From contig NC_015318.1 in NCBI RefSeq assembly GCF_000194135.1, forward strand, positions 1,254,501 to 1,318,500: a DNA stretch of 64,000 nt, in the 5' to 3' direction. Both the position numbers and the translations under genes were made by a program. Source of the stretch: Hippea maritima DSM 10411 (GTDB lineage Bacteria; Campylobacterota_A; Desulfurellia; Desulfurellales; Hippeaceae). Below the pieces are notes generated by a model. It had not been told where the DNA came from. It searched no databases and saw only the letters and a list, made by a program, of their open reading frames with translations. How positions within the stretch are numbered: position 1 is the stretch's first letter; each line of letters opens with the position of its first letter. Of this stretch, positions 18,134 to 28,563 are shown one piece after another.

Positions 18134-18227
18134 AGAAAACGAAGAGAAAAAAAGCATAGCCGACAAAACGTGGGAGGATGATGACTGGGAGGATGACCCA
18201 AGTGGCATATCCCCAGGTTGCGGCTAA
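18096..18227 (+). CDS. Small acidic protein of 43 residues
   Basis: ATG at 18096 with GAGAGG seven bases upstream, overlapping the DciA-like gene by 38 bases. The product is very acidic in the middle (WEDDDWEDDPSGISPGCG at the end) and charged throughout, with one Cys near the C-terminus. I recognise no family. Position between dciA-like and bamD genes, a good ribosome binding site and tight overlap support translation. Confidence 0.55.
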   Translation: MEDKDRLSEEEIKENEEKKSIADKTWEDDDWEDDPSGISPGCG

Positions 18228-18241
18228 AAAGGGAGCTTAAG

Positions 18242-18997
18242 GTGAAAAAAACCATAGCATTGTTGGGTATTTGCGCTATAGCTTTAGCAGGATGTTCATC
18301 TCATAAAAAAATTATACCAAAAGAAGAAGAAAAGCCTGCTTATGAATGGTACAACGAGGGTATTCAAGACTACATAAACCACGACTATTCCGAAGCAGAG
18401 CACGCATTGACAATGATAAATGCCCAACACCCGGGGAGCATCTATGCAAAGAGGGCAACCATTGCTCTGGGTGACGTTTATTTTGCCAAAGGTGAATATA
18501 TACTAGCCAGAGATTATTATAGAAAGTTTATAAAACTATACCCAAACAGCAAAGAAGCAGTTTATGCAAAATACCACATAGCCTTAAGTTTTTACAAAGC
18601 AAGAAACGGTTATAAATGTGATGCAACACCGGTAAGGGAAGCAATCAAAGAATTTTTAGACCTTTTAGACAAATACCCAAACAATCCATACAAGGATAAA
18701 ATTTACTACTACATAACAAAGAGCGTTGAGGAGCTATACAAACACGAGCTATTTGTAGCAAAGTTTTATGCAGATTTAGATGAATTTAACGCAGCCAAAA
18801 ATAGACTCAATTACATGTATAAACACTTCAAAAATGTAAATTTCAATGATGAGATGTTGTTTTTATTGGGTAAAGTTTACTACCATTTAGGTAAAAAACA
18901 GCAAGCAAAAGAATTTTTCAAAGAATTAATAAAAAAATACCCAAATAGCGACTACGCAGGAAAAGCAAAAGAATTTATAAATGAGTCAAGCCATTAG
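18242..18997 (+). CDS. bamD: Outer membrane assembly lipoprotein BamD
   Basis: 251-residue lipoprotein. Signal peptide with lipobox LAGC near residue 17, then TPR repeats: WYNEGIQDYINHDYSEAEHA, ALGDVYFAKGEYILARDYY, and a C-terminal LGKVYYHLGKKQQAKEFF. BamD is the essential partner of BamA at the inner face of the outer membrane. I chose the GTG at 18242 preceded by GGGAG; the upstream start at 18218 would destroy the signal peptide. bamA lies 4.5 kb downstream on the same strand. Confidence 0.85.
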   Translation: MKKTIALLGICAIALAGCSSHKKIIPKEEEKPAYEWYNEGIQDYINHDYSEAEHALTMINAQHPGSIYAKRATIALGDVYFAKGEYILARDYYRKFIKLYPNSKEAVYAKYHIALSFYKARNGYKCDATPVREAIKEFLDLLDKYPNNPYKDKIYYYITKSVEELYKHELFVAKFYADLDEFNAAKNRLNYMYKHFKNVNFNDEMLFLLGKVYYHLGKKQQAKEFFKELIKKYPNSDYAGKAKEFINESSH

Positions 18998-19319
18998 AGA
19001 AATTGTAAGGCTCCTTTTAATAGAAAAAGGTCCATTATGGGAGCCACCATGCGATATCTTTGAGCATAAGGGTGTATTTACAATAGAGTTAGAGATAACA
19101 GACCTTGATACAAATAAATTGAGTATTAATATCAACGATGGAAAAAAAATAACAATTACGGGGGTCAAACACAAAACAATTTTTAAAAGCTCAAATTACC
19201 TAAGAGCAGAAAGGTTTTTTGGAAGCTTTAAAAAGCAGTTAGATCTACCCTGCTCTGTCAGGCTTAAAAATATAGATTACTCAGATGGTATTTTAAAAAT
19301 AACACTAATAAAGGAGTGA
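18981..19319 (+). CDS. Small heat-shock protein, Hsp20 family
   Basis: 112 residues with an alpha-crystallin domain: PPCDIFEHKGVFTIELEI at the start, ITGVKHK in the middle, ERFFGSFKKQLDLPCSV and YSDGILKITL near the end. It holds unfolded proteins without ATP. It overlaps bamD by 17 bases and ends just before lon, a proteostasis pair. Confidence 0.88.
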   Translation: MSQAIREIVRLLLIEKGPLWEPPCDIFEHKGVFTIELEITDLDTNKLSININDGKKITITGVKHKTIFKSSNYLRAERFFGSFKKQLDLPCSVRLKNIDYSDGILKITLIKE

Positions 19320-19322
19320 GAT

Positions 19323-21686
19323 ATGGAACAGGATACCGACAACAGAGATATAATAAACCTTCCAGACACCCTACCGGTTCTGCCGTTAAGGGATATGGTA
19401 GTGTTTCCTTATATGATAATCCCCTTGTTTGTGGGAAGGGATTTCTCCATAAAGGCTATAGATGAGGCCCTATCAAAAGATAGAATAATAGTAACACTAA
19501 CACAGAAAAAAGCAGATATAAATGAACCCAAAGAAGACGAGCTTTACACAACAGGAACGGCGTGTTTGATATTGAGAATGTTAAAGATGCCCGATGGGCG
19601 AGTTAAGGTTTTGGTTCAAGGTCTTAAGAAGGTTAAGGTTAGAAATTTCACACAGTTAAAGCCATATATGGAAGCAGAAGTTGAAGAGAAAGTAGATATA
19701 CCTCCACTCAGCGAACATGAAGAAATGGAAACGGAGGCCCTTATGAGGGCTGTTAAGGACCAACTTCAACAGCTCTCAGCATATAATAAAAATATACCTA
19801 ATGACATAGTAGTAATAGCCAACAACATAGAGGAACCTGACAAATTTACAGACATTATAGCAAGTAATCTGCAGTTAAAAACATACGTGGCCCAGGAATT
19901 ATTAGAGATTCCTCTTGTTATAGAAAGATTAAAAAGATTAAATGAAATACTTGATAAAGAACTCCAACTTTTGGCCCTCCAGACAAAAATACAAAATCAA
20001 GCCAAAGAGGAAATATCAAAAACACAAAAGGAATATTTCCTGCGCGAGCAGATGAAGGCCATTAAAAAGGAATTAGGTGAGGGAGATATCTCCGATGAAA
20101 TAGAAGAGCTAAAAGAAAAGATAAAAAAGGCCAAAATGCCGAAAGAGGCACAAAAAGAGGCCGAAAAGCAACTCCTAAGGCTCTCTAAAATGCACCCCGA
20201 CTCAGCCGAAGCAAATGTTATTAGAACATATTTAGATTGGCTTATAGCAATGCCATGGAGTAAACGCTCACAAGAGAAGATAAACATAAAAGAGGTTGAG
20301 CGCATACTAAATGAAGATCATTACGATATAAAGGAAGCAAAACTAAGGATATTGGAATACTTATCAGTTAAGAAACTCAAAAAAGACATGAAAGGTCCTA
20401 TTCTGTGTTTTGTAGGACCGCCAGGTGTAGGCAAAACATCATTAGCAAAATCCATAGCCAGGGCAATAAACAGAAAACTTGTTAGAATCTCTTTGGGTGG
20501 TGTTAGGGATGAGGCTGAGATAAGGGGACATAGAAGAACCTATGTAGGAGCACTGCCTGGAAGGATTATACAAGGCCTAAAACAGGCAGGCGTGAAAAAC
20601 CCTGTGTTTGTATTGGATGAAATAGATAAACTCTCAAGGGATTTTAGTGGTGATCCGGCAAGTGCATTACTTGAAGCATTAGATCCAGAGCAAAACAGCG
20701 AGTTTGAAGACCATTATTTGGGTGTACCGTTTGACCTATCCGAAGTATTTTTTATAACAACAGCAAATACAACAGAAACAATACCCCCTCCGCTTCTTGA
20801 CAGAATGGAGGTAATCAGATTATCCGGCTACACCGTGGAAGAAAAAATGAAGATAGCAAAAAAATACATAATACCAAAACAGATAAAAGAGCATGGCCTG
20901 GATAAATTCGAAGTGAAATTCACAGACGGTGCTATAAGGAAAATCATAGAAAACTACACTCGTGAAGCTGGTGTAAGAAACTTAGAAAAAACAATAGCAA
21001 AAGTATTAAGAAAAATAGCAAAGGAAATAGCAGAAGGCTCAAAGCAGACAAGTTTCCAAATTACATCAAACAACTTGCTAAAATATTTGGGCGTTCCCAG
21101 CTTCAGTGTAGATGAAAAGCTCGATAAAAACTACATAGGCATAGCAACAGGTCTTGCCTGGACGCCGGTGGGTGGAAGTGTACTGTTTATAGAGGTTTCA
21201 AAAGTAAAAGGCTCAGGCAAGCTCCTGCTTACAGGCTCACTGGGTGATGTAATGAAAGAGTCTGCCCAAGCAGCGTTAACATTTGCAAGAAGCAGATATG
21301 AAATGTTAGGATTAGACGAGAACTTTTATGAAAAATACGACCTGCATATACATGTACCAGAAGGGGCAACACCAAAGGACGGGCCAAGCGCTGGCATAAC
21401 CATAGCTACAGCTATTATATCATGTTTAACGGAAACCCCTGTAAGGCATGACATAGCCATGACAGGTGAAATAACCTTAACAGGAAGGGTTCTGCCAATA
21501 GGAGGACTAAAAGAAAAAACCTTAGCAGCGCTAAGAGCAGGGATAAATGAAATTATTGTACCTTATGATAATAAAAAGGATGCCGAAGAGGTACAAAACC
21601 AGATAAAATCTAAAAAACTTAAATACCACTTTGTAAAAACAATGGAAGAAGTGCTTGATAAAGCACTAGCAAAGCCCATAAAGTGA
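19323..21686 (+). CDS. lon: ATP-dependent protease Lon
   Basis: 787 residues: N-terminal substrate domain (LPVLPLRDMVVFPYM), coiled coil, AAA+ module with Walker A GPPGVGKTS near residue 365 and Walker B FVLDEIDK, then the Ser-Lys protease domain with catalytic Ser689 in PKDGPSAG and the lysine about 42 residues later. Degrades damaged and regulatory cytoplasmic proteins. It begins three bases after hsp20 and overlaps lolE by four. Confidence 0.98.
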   Translation: MEQDTDNRDIINLPDTLPVLPLRDMVVFPYMIIPLFVGRDFSIKAIDEALSKDRIIVTLTQKKADINEPKEDELYTTGTACLILRMLKMPDGRVKVLVQGLKKVKVRNFTQLKPYMEAEVEEKVDIPPLSEHEEMETEALMRAVKDQLQQLSAYNKNIPNDIVVIANNIEEPDKFTDIIASNLQLKTYVAQELLEIPLVIERLKRLNEILDKELQLLALQTKIQNQAKEEISKTQKEYFLREQMKAIKKELGEGDISDEIEELKEKIKKAKMPKEAQKEAEKQLLRLSKMHPDSAEANVIRTYLDWLIAMPWSKRSQEKINIKEVERILNEDHYDIKEAKLRILEYLSVKKLKKDMKGPILCFVGPPGVGKTSLAKSIARAINRKLVRISLGGVRDEAEIRGHRRTYVGALPGRIIQGLKQAGVKNPVFVLDEIDKLSRDFSGDPASALLEALDPEQNSEFEDHYLGVPFDLSEVFFITTANTTETIPPPLLDRMEVIRLSGYTVEEKMKIAKKYIIPKQIKEHGLDKFEVKFTDGAIRKIIENYTREAGVRNLEKTIAKVLRKIAKEIAEGSKQTSFQITSNNLLKYLGVPSFSVDEKLDKNYIGIATGLAWTPVGGSVLFIEVSKVKGSGKLLLTGSLGDVMKESAQAALTFARSRYEMLGLDENFYEKYDLHIHVPEGATPKDGPSAGITIATAIISCLTETPVRHDIAMTGEITLTGRVLPIGGLKEKTLAALRAGINEIIVPYDNKKDAEEVQNQIKSKKLKYHFVKTMEEVLDKALAKPIK

Positions 21687-22873
21687 ACTTTGAAAGCTTT
21701 TTAGCTTTTCGATACATAAAATCATCTAAAAACAAAGAAAAGTTTATTTCCTTCTCGGCTTTGATGTCTATTTTAGGCATCATTGTTGGGGTAGCAGCTT
21801 TGATCATCGTAATGGGGGTTATGAACGGTTTTGATAATGAACTTCAACGTAAAATCGTTGATGTAAACCCCCATGTGCTTGTAAAAAATGTCTCAGGTCT
21901 ATTCGATTACAATCAAACCATTATAAATAGGATAAATAGCCAAAAAGGTGTAAAAACTGTATCGCCTCTACTTGTAACCCAGGGAATGATAAGCTCAAAC
22001 AATATTTCAACCGGCGTTGTAATCAACGGAATAGATATATCAAAAGAGCAAAATATAAAAAGATATATCACAAAAGGCAAACTCAAAGGCGGGGTTGTTT
22101 TAGGATTTGAACTCTCAAAAATATTAGGTGTTGGCGTGGGTGGAAATGTACGGATAATCCTGCCATTTGGGAAAACCACTCCGTTTGGATTCGCACCTCT
22201 ATCATTTAAGGAGAAGGTTGTTGGAATATTTAAAAGTGGCATGTACGATTATGACTCAAGCTTTGTCTATATTCCCTTAAAAGAGCTATGGGCGAAAACA
22301 AGTTTAAAAGGCAAGATAAACACTATTGCTGTAGAGCTAAACGATCCCTTCAAAGCAAACAAATTTACAGAGCATCTTGCTGGCGTTATGCCGTTTAGCT
22401 TTTATGCATCAAGTTGGATTAAACTAAACAGCAATTTCTTCACTGCCTTAAAGCTTGAAAAATTCGCAATGTTTATAATACTCATGCTAGTAGTCATAGT
22501 TGCAGCTTTCAATATAACAAGTTCTCTAATGATGCTTGTTATGGAAAAAACAAAAGATATAGCAATATTAAGGAGTTTTGGAGCAACAAAGAAAAACATA
22601 AAAAACATATTCATAAAACAGTCTGCCATTATAGGTGCTGTAGGAGTTATTGTAGGTGATATTTTAGGTCTTGCATTGAGTTTCTTGCTTAAAAAATACC
22701 ATTTTATAAAACTCCCCAGCGATGTTTATTACATAACCACCATTCCTGTTGAGTTAAGTCCATTTATGGTTGTAGCAATAAGTGCGGTGGCTTTTTTGCT
22801 TGTTGTAGCATCAAGCCTTTACCCTGCATTTAAAGCCTCAAAGCTCAATATAATAGAGGTTTTAAGACAATGA
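21683..22873 (+). CDS. lolE: Lipoprotein-releasing ABC transporter permease LolC/LolE
   Basis: 396 residues, MacB/FtsX-like topology: one N-terminal membrane segment (MSILGIIVGVAALIIVMGVMNGF), a large periplasmic domain, then three helices near the C-terminus. The start FLAFRYIKS is typical. It extracts outer-membrane lipoproteins from the inner membrane, powered by LolD, which follows with a four-base overlap. One permease gene suggests a homodimeric LolF-like arrangement. GTG start overlaps the lon stop. Confidence 0.92.
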   Translation: MNFESFLAFRYIKSSKNKEKFISFSALMSILGIIVGVAALIIVMGVMNGFDNELQRKIVDVNPHVLVKNVSGLFDYNQTIINRINSQKGVKTVSPLLVTQGMISSNNISTGVVINGIDISKEQNIKRYITKGKLKGGVVLGFELSKILGVGVGGNVRIILPFGKTTPFGFAPLSFKEKVVGIFKSGMYDYDSSFVYIPLKELWAKTSLKGKINTIAVELNDPFKANKFTEHLAGVMPFSFYASSWIKLNSNFFTALKLEKFAMFIILMLVVIVAAFNITSSLMMLVMEKTKDIAILRSFGATKKNIKNIFIKQSAIIGAVGVIVGDILGLALSFLLKKYHFIKLPSDVYYITTIPVELSPFMVVAISAVAFLLVVASSLYPAFKASKLNIIEVLRQ

Positions 22874-23544
22874 GTATAATCTTAGAAACCAAAAGCATAA
22901 AAAAGTCATTTGTAAGTGGCCAGAGAACTATAACGATATTAAATGGATTGAACATAGAGATAAGAAAAGGAGAAATGGTAGCTATAATGGGTGTTTCTGG
23001 CTCTGGAAAAAGCACACTTTTGCATATCCTGGGCCTTCTAAGCGAACCGGACGAGGGGGAAATATATTTTTTGGATAGTAAAATAACATACAAAAATGAA
23101 AATAAGCTTGCCTTTATAAGAAACAGGTATATAGGTTTTGTGTTCCAATTCTACTCATTAATCGGCGAACTAAATGTAGTACAAAACATAATGTTACCAT
23201 CCATGATAAACAACAAACCAGATAAAAAAAAGGCTTTAGAGTTATTAGAACTCGTTGGGCTGGGTACAGAAAAAAAAGATAAATACCCATCAACTCTATC
23301 TGGAGGTGAGCTACAGAGGGTTGCAATAGCCAGAGCACTGATGGTAAGCCCTGCCTTGGTGATAGCCGATGAGCCAACGGCTAATCTTGACAAAGCTGCC
23401 TCAATAGATATAGTTAAAACTATGAGGGAAATTAATCATTCGACCAATCAAACATTCATAATAGCTACCCATAGCGAGGATGTTGCGAATATGTGCGATA
23501 GGATTCTTTTTTTATCAGGGGGATTATTACATGAAAAAAATTAA
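22870..23544 (+). CDS. lolD: Lipoprotein-releasing ABC transporter ATPase LolD
   Basis: 224-residue ABC ATPase. Walker A GVSGSGKST, Q-loop FQFYSLI, signature LSGGELQRVAIARAL, Walker B VIADEPTANLD, H-loop ATHSED. The small size and pairing with the permease upstream identify the lipoprotein-release system. Ends 14 bases inside bamA. Confidence 0.95.
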   Translation: MSIILETKSIKKSFVSGQRTITILNGLNIEIRKGEMVAIMGVSGSGKSTLLHILGLLSEPDEGEIYFLDSKITYKNENKLAFIRNRYIGFVFQFYSLIGELNVVQNIMLPSMINNKPDKKKALELLELVGLGTEKKDKYPSTLSGGELQRVAIARALMVSPALVIADEPTANLDKAASIDIVKTMREINHSTNQTFIIATHSEDVANMCDRILFLSGGLLHEKN

Positions 23545-25771
23545 GGCCTTATTTATACTGTTTTTTGTAGTTCTTTCTTTAGAGGTTTATGCAAAACCCG
23601 TAGTCTCCATAAGAATAAAGGGCAATCTAAGAACGGATAAGGAAACGATAAAAAACGTTATAAAGACAAAGGTAGGTAGCAAGGCCTCTATAAAGCAAAT
23701 CGATAAGGATATATTAAACATATATAGCCTGGGTTTTTACAAAACAGTCTCAGCTACTGAAGATATTACCCAAAATGGCGTAATTATAACATTTAAAGTA
23801 AAAGAAAAGCCTTCTGTCAGATACATAATGTTTAAGGGAAATGACGAGATAAGTGATAAAAAACTACAAAAGGCATTAAAGATAAAACCGTATAATATCC
23901 TTAACAAAAAACTCATAGAATCCACTATAGACAACATAATGGGCATGTATGCCTCGAAAGGCATGTATCTAACAAGAATAAACTACACATTAAAAAAAGT
24001 ATCAGGCAACAGGGTCGATATAATATTCCACATAAAAGAAAGCAAGGAAACCGTCATTCGTGATATAAATATTATTGGCAATAAACATTTAGATGTTGAT
24101 GAACTTAAAGATGGCCTTAAAAACCATGTAAAGAAAGGACCTTACATATTAACATTCCTACCGTGGTTCTATACAGGTAAATTGAGAATAGATTCATTAG
24201 AAAGCGATAGACAAAAAATCATAGACAAATACCTATCTAAAGGTTATTTGGATGTAGATGTAAGCGAACCTATGGTAAACATAGAACCAGATACAGGCAT
24301 TGTTCATATAGATATATCCATACATGAGGGTCAACCTTATAAGCTAAGCTCTATAGGGTTCAAAGATATCGATCCACTAAAACCCCAAAAGCTTCTGGAG
24401 GTGCTTAACTTAGAAAAGGGCAAACCTCTAAATGTTGTAAAACTCAGAAAAGCCATTGAAAAGATAACGGATATGTATGGAGACTTGGGATACGCCTTTG
24501 CCGACGTTTACCCAGACATAAGAAAAAACAAAAAGACGCATGAGGTAGAACTCACTATTATTGTAAATAAAGGACAAAAGGTCTACATTTCAAGAATAGA
24601 GATAACTGGAAATATTAGAACCCATGACAACGTAATAAGGAGAGAGTTGCTGCTTAAGGAAGGCAGCTTGTATTCAACAACAAAGATAAAAAAATCAAAG
24701 AGAAATATTACCAATTTGGATTATTTTGAAAATGTTAAAATAAAAACAAAAAGGATAGCTCCAAATAAAGTAAAGATGATTGTAGATGTAAAAGAAAAAA
24801 GAACAGGAATGCTGAGCCTGGGTGTAGGATATGGATCATATACAAAATTTGGGGCAATGGGTTCTATTTCTGAAACCAACCTATTCGGAACGGGCATACA
24901 CGGAAAACTCTCAGCTAATATATCATCAAAATCATCCCTGTTTGACTTAAACCTAACAAACCCGTGGTGGCACAATAAACCCATATCAATAGGAGTAGAC
25001 ATATTCCATCAAGAATTTGACAACTATGATTACAAAAGAAAATCCACTGGTATAGTTCCTGCAATATCAAAAAGATTCTGGGATCAAACACTTACTGTAG
25101 GCGTAAAATACTCAATAACAAGGGATAAAATTACATTGGATACAGACAACCCAGGATATTACTTGAAAGAACAGGAAGGAACCCACACAGATAGTTCTAT
25201 AATACCATTCATATCATACAACACCCTTGATAATTACATACTTCCAACAAAGGGTATAAATTCAAATCTCACACTAAGGTTTGCGGGCCTTGGGGGTGAT
25301 AGAAGGTATTACAAGGCTGTATTATTTAGCGAGTATTTTCACCCGCTATTCTGGGATTTTATAGGCCATATAAAGGGAGAGGGAGGTATCATAAAAGCAT
25401 ACGGTGGTAAAAAAACACCTGTAGATAAGAGATTTTTTATAGGTGGCATTGATTCATTGAGAGGATTTGAAGAGGGAAAGGTATCACCTGAGGACAGCGA
25501 TGGCAATTATATAGGAGGTGAAAAGGAGTTTTATGGCTCAGCTGAGGTAATTTTCCCTATTATTGAGGCATTACATTTCTATGGTGTTGTTTTTGGCGAT
25601 GTAGGAAATTGTTGGACAAATAGTTTTGGCAGCATAAAAAAGGATGCTGGAGTTGAGATAAGGTGGATATCACCACTTGGACCCATCAGGATATCAATAG
25701 GAAAGAATCTATCGCCTAAAGATGGAGAAAAGAGCACTGTGTTCCTATTCTCCGCAGGAGCTTTATTTTAA
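23531..25771 (+). CDS. bamA: Outer membrane protein assembly factor BamA
   Basis: 746 residues. Signal peptide (KKIKALFILFFVVLSLEVYA), five POTRA repeats through about residue 415 (for example SIRIKGNLRTDKETIKNVI and ISRIEITGNIRTHDNVIRREL), then a 16-strand barrel ending in a C-terminal phenylalanine (FLFSAGALF); the lid-loop motif is present as FFIGGIDSLRGFE. Inserts beta-barrel proteins. I chose the ATG at 23531, as the longer reading from 23480 would bury the signal peptide. Confidence 0.96.
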   Translation: MKKIKALFILFFVVLSLEVYAKPVVSIRIKGNLRTDKETIKNVIKTKVGSKASIKQIDKDILNIYSLGFYKTVSATEDITQNGVIITFKVKEKPSVRYIMFKGNDEISDKKLQKALKIKPYNILNKKLIESTIDNIMGMYASKGMYLTRINYTLKKVSGNRVDIIFHIKESKETVIRDINIIGNKHLDVDELKDGLKNHVKKGPYILTFLPWFYTGKLRIDSLESDRQKIIDKYLSKGYLDVDVSEPMVNIEPDTGIVHIDISIHEGQPYKLSSIGFKDIDPLKPQKLLEVLNLEKGKPLNVVKLRKAIEKITDMYGDLGYAFADVYPDIRKNKKTHEVELTIIVNKGQKVYISRIEITGNIRTHDNVIRRELLLKEGSLYSTTKIKKSKRNITNLDYFENVKIKTKRIAPNKVKMIVDVKEKRTGMLSLGVGYGSYTKFGAMGSISETNLFGTGIHGKLSANISSKSSLFDLNLTNPWWHNKPISIGVDIFHQEFDNYDYKRKSTGIVPAISKRFWDQTLTVGVKYSITRDKITLDTDNPGYYLKEQEGTHTDSSIIPFISYNTLDNYILPTKGINSNLTLRFAGLGGDRRYYKAVLFSEYFHPLFWDFIGHIKGEGGIIKAYGGKKTPVDKRFFIGGIDSLRGFEEGKVSPEDSDGNYIGGEKEFYGSAEVIFPIIEALHFYGVVFGDVGNCWTNSFGSIKKDAGVEIRWISPLGPIRISIGKNLSPKDGEKSTVFLFSAGALF

Positions 25772-25789
25772 AAAAGGAGGGATTTATTT

Positions 25790-26308
25790 ATGAGAAGAAT
25801 TTTAATGACACTGCTTATCGCAACACTGTTGGGAGGATTTTATCTAAAAGCTCAAGCAAGTAACATAGCCTTTGTAAACCTAAGGCTAATATTGCAGGAG
25901 AGTAAATCTGGAAAACAAGCAAAAAGCGAAGTTGAGGCAATAATACAGGCAAAAAAGATGGTCATAGAAAAAAAAGCAAACGACCTTAAAGCCATTTTAA
26001 AGAAACTAAAAAACAAAAAACTCTCCAAAACAGAAAAGGAAAAGCTTCAGAAAGAATACGAAACAAAACTAAACGACTTGCAACAATATCAATCCAAAGC
26101 CTCTCAAGAGGTTAGAAAGAAAGAAGTAGAGCAAACAAACAAGGTTTTATCCCTTGCAATAGGTACAATAAAGAACTATGCAAAAAAACACCACATAGAC
26201 GGTGTATTTGAGTTGAGTCAGGGTAATGTAATATACTGGAACGATGCTTTGGATATAACAAAAACAATAATAAAACTGATGGATAGCAGTAAAAACACTA
26301 AAAAATGA
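25790..26308 (+). CDS. skp: Periplasmic chaperone Skp/OmpH
   Basis: 172 residues. Signal peptide ending near KAQA, then [19 protein letters not shown], the family opening, and a long Lys/Glu coiled coil that forms the tentacles of the trimer, ending with a short beta segment. Carries unfolded outer-membrane proteins to BamA. AAAAGGAGGGA precedes the ATG. Between bamA and lpxD, the order seen in many Proteobacteria. Confidence 0.92.
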   Translation: MRRILMTLLIATLLGGFYLKAQASNIAFVNLRLILQESKSGKQAKSEVEAIIQAKKMVIEKKANDLKAILKKLKNKKLSKTEKEKLQKEYETKLNDLQQYQSKASQEVRKKEVEQTNKVLSLAIGTIKNYAKKHHIDGVFELSQGNVIYWNDALDITKTIIKLMDSSKNTKK

Positions 26309-27339
26309 AGCCAGAAGAAGTAGCAAAGCTTTTGGGGTGTAAGGCCATAGTAAAAAGAGAGGTAAAGCTAAACTCAGTTGCTCCAATAGAAACAGCTAAA
26401 GAAAATGAGCTTGCCTTTCTTTCCAATCCCAAGTACGAAAAATACCTAAAGACAACTCAGGCTGGTTGCATTATAGTAAAACCTGATATAGACATAAAAG
26501 AATACCCACATTTAAATTTTATTATTTGTGATAATCCATATCTGGCCTTTGCAAAAATCATACGGTTTGTATATGCACCCAAACCACCCAAGCCCTACAT
26601 AGCCAGCCAAAGCTACATAGATGCAACAGCAGAAATAGACAAAACGGCAAGAGTGGAGGAGTTCACATATATAGGAAAAAATGTAAAAATAGGCAAACAC
26701 ACAAGAGTAATGCCTTTTGTCTATGTTGGCGACAACACAACTATAGGTGATAATTGCCTTATATATCCCCATGTTACAATCAGGGAAGATACAGTAATAG
26801 GCGACAACGTCATAATACAGGCCGGTGCTGTCATAGGTAGCGATGGATTTGGCTATGCAACAGACGAAAACGGTAATCACTTAAAAATACCCCAAATTGG
26901 CAATGTAGTAATAGAGGATGATGTAGAGATAGGTTCAGGTACAACTATAGACAGAGCAGCTTTGCAAAGCACTGTGATAAAAAAAGGTACAAAAATAGAT
27001 AACCTTGTTCAGATTGCCCACAACGTAGAGGTAGGAGAGAATTCAATTATTGTAGCACAAACAGGCATATCAGGCTCAACAAAAGTTGGCAAAAACGTAA
27101 TACTTGCAGGTCAAACAGGTATTGCAGGGCATTTAAAAATCGCAGACAATGTTATAATAACGGCAAAGTCAGGTATAGGAAAGAGCATATCAAAACCGGG
27201 GGCATACAGTGGAATTCCGGCATACGAACACTCCAAATGGTTAAAAAATAGTGCTGTTGCCCCGAAACTATATGAAATGTATAAAAAGATAAAAGAGTTA
27301 GAAAAAAGGATAAAGGAGCTTGAGGATGCTAACAATTGA
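26305..27339 (+). CDS. lpxD: UDP-3-O-(3-hydroxyacyl)glucosamine N-acyltransferase LpxD
   Basis: 344 residues. N-terminal uridine-binding domain, then a left-handed beta helix of hexapeptide repeats from about residue 105 ([20 protein letters not shown]), with the catalytic histidine in [11 protein letters not shown], and a C-terminal helix ([19 protein letters not shown]). Third step of lipid A synthesis. Overlaps skp by four bases and fabZ by 14. Confidence 0.96.
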   Translation: MKPEEVAKLLGCKAIVKREVKLNSVAPIETAKENELAFLSNPKYEKYLKTTQAGCIIVKPDIDIKEYPHLNFIICDNPYLAFAKIIRFVYAPKPPKPYIASQSYIDATAEIDKTARVEEFTYIGKNVKIGKHTRVMPFVYVGDNTTIGDNCLIYPHVTIREDTVIGDNVIIQAGAVIGSDGFGYATDENGNHLKIPQIGNVVIEDDVEIGSGTTIDRAALQSTVIKKGTKIDNLVQIAHNVEVGENSIIVAQTGISGSTKVGKNVILAGQTGIAGHLKIADNVIITAKSGIGKSISKPGAYSGIPAYEHSKWLKNSAVAPKLYEMYKKIKELEKRIKELEDANN

Positions 27340-27784
27340 AGATATTAAAAAGATGCTGCCGCACAGATACCCATTTTTACTCGTCGATAGGGTTTTGGAA
27401 TATAAAGAAGGGGATTGGATAAAAACACTTAAAAATGTTACCTATAACGAACCCTTCTTTACTGGCCACTTTCCGCAGGTATCTGTTATGCCCGGGGTTT
27501 TAATGGTTGAGGCGATGGCTCAAAGCGGAGGAATCCTGGCTTTTCTCTCCATGAATAAAGAAGAGTTTGAAAGGTCTATCGGTGGAAAAAGGATGGTATA
27601 TTTTGTTGAAATAGAAAGGGCCAGATTTAGAAGGCCTGTAATACCTGGAGATCAGGTAATAATGGAGGTAAAGATTTTAAAACACAAGCTCGATATCTGG
27701 AAAATGGAAGGAAAAGCTACGGTTGATGGCAAAATTGTGGCAGAGGCAAAAATGGCAGCAAAAATAGATAGGGAGTTGGAGTAA
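27326..27784 (+). CDS. fabZ: 3-hydroxyacyl-[acyl-carrier-protein] dehydratase FabZ
   Basis: 152-residue hot-dog-fold dehydratase. [13 protein letters not shown] opening; catalytic His in [22 protein letters not shown] with the Glu of that helix. Supplies acyl chains and competes with LpxA for hydroxyacyl-ACP, explaining its place between lpxD and lpxA. I chose the ATG at 27326 with AAGGAG eight bases upstream rather than the TTG at 27320. Confidence 0.96.
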   Translation: MLTIEDIKKMLPHRYPFLLVDRVLEYKEGDWIKTLKNVTYNEPFFTGHFPQVSVMPGVLMVEAMAQSGGILAFLSMNKEEFERSIGGKRMVYFVEIERARFRRPVIPGDQVIMEVKILKHKLDIWKMEGKATVDGKIVAEAKMAAKIDRELE

Positions 27785-28563
27785 TGTCAACACAGATACA
27801 TCCAACAGCTATAATAGAAGACGGCGTTGAGTTAGGGAAAAACGTTGTCATAGGACCTTTTGTTAATATAAAAAGCAATGTGGAAATAGGCGATAATACT
27901 ATTATTGAAGCAAACGCCTATATAGGTTCTTACACCAAAATAGGCAAGAATTGCAGGATTTTTCCCTCATCTGTTGTTGGTAGTATACCTCAGGATTTAA
28001 AATTTAAAGGTGAGCTCAGCCAACTAATCATAGGTGATAATACAACAATTAGGGAATTCTGCATGATAAATAGAGGAACAAAGGGTGGAGGAAGCATCAC
28101 AAAAATCGGTAGCAACAATTTAATAATGGCTTACGTTCACATAGCCCATGACTGCATCTTGGGTAACAATATTATTGTATCAAATGCCGTTCAATTTGCA
28201 GGACATGTTGTAGTAGAAGATAATGTTGTAATTGGCGGCATGAGCGGTATACACCAATTTGTAAGAATAGGAAAATTCGCCATGATAGGTGGTATGAGCG
28301 GTATAGGTCAGGATGTTGCACCATTCTGCTTAGCTGCTGGGCCAAGAGCAAAACTACATGGGCTAAATTTAGTGGGACTAAAGAGAGCGGGTTTTTCTGC
28401 AGAAGAAATAGAACAACTAAAAAACGCTTACAAAACAATATTTAAAAGCAATCTAACATTCGAACAGGCATTTGAAAAATTAAGAAACAGTCCATCCAAA
28501 AATGTTATACATATGATAGACTTTCTGAAAAATTCAAACAGGGGCTTCTGCAGGGATAGATGA
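27784..28563 (+). CDS. lpxA: UDP-N-acetylglucosamine acyltransferase LpxA
   Basis: 259 residues. Hexapeptide beta helix (IHPTAIIEDGVELGKNVVIGPF), with the catalytic histidine in MAYVHIAHDCILGNN and the GGMSGIHQFVRIG segment, then a helical C-terminal domain. Commits UDP-GlcNAc to lipid A. Overlaps the fabZ stop by one base and lpxB by four. Confidence 0.97.
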   Translation: MSTQIHPTAIIEDGVELGKNVVIGPFVNIKSNVEIGDNTIIEANAYIGSYTKIGKNCRIFPSSVVGSIPQDLKFKGELSQLIIGDNTTIREFCMINRGTKGGGSITKIGSNNLIMAYVHIAHDCILGNNIIVSNAVQFAGHVVVEDNVVIGGMSGIHQFVRIGKFAMIGGMSGIGQDVAPFCLAAGPRAKLHGLNLVGLKRAGFSAEEIEQLKNAYKTIFKSNLTFEQAFEKLRNSPSKNVIHMIDFLKNSNRGFCRDR

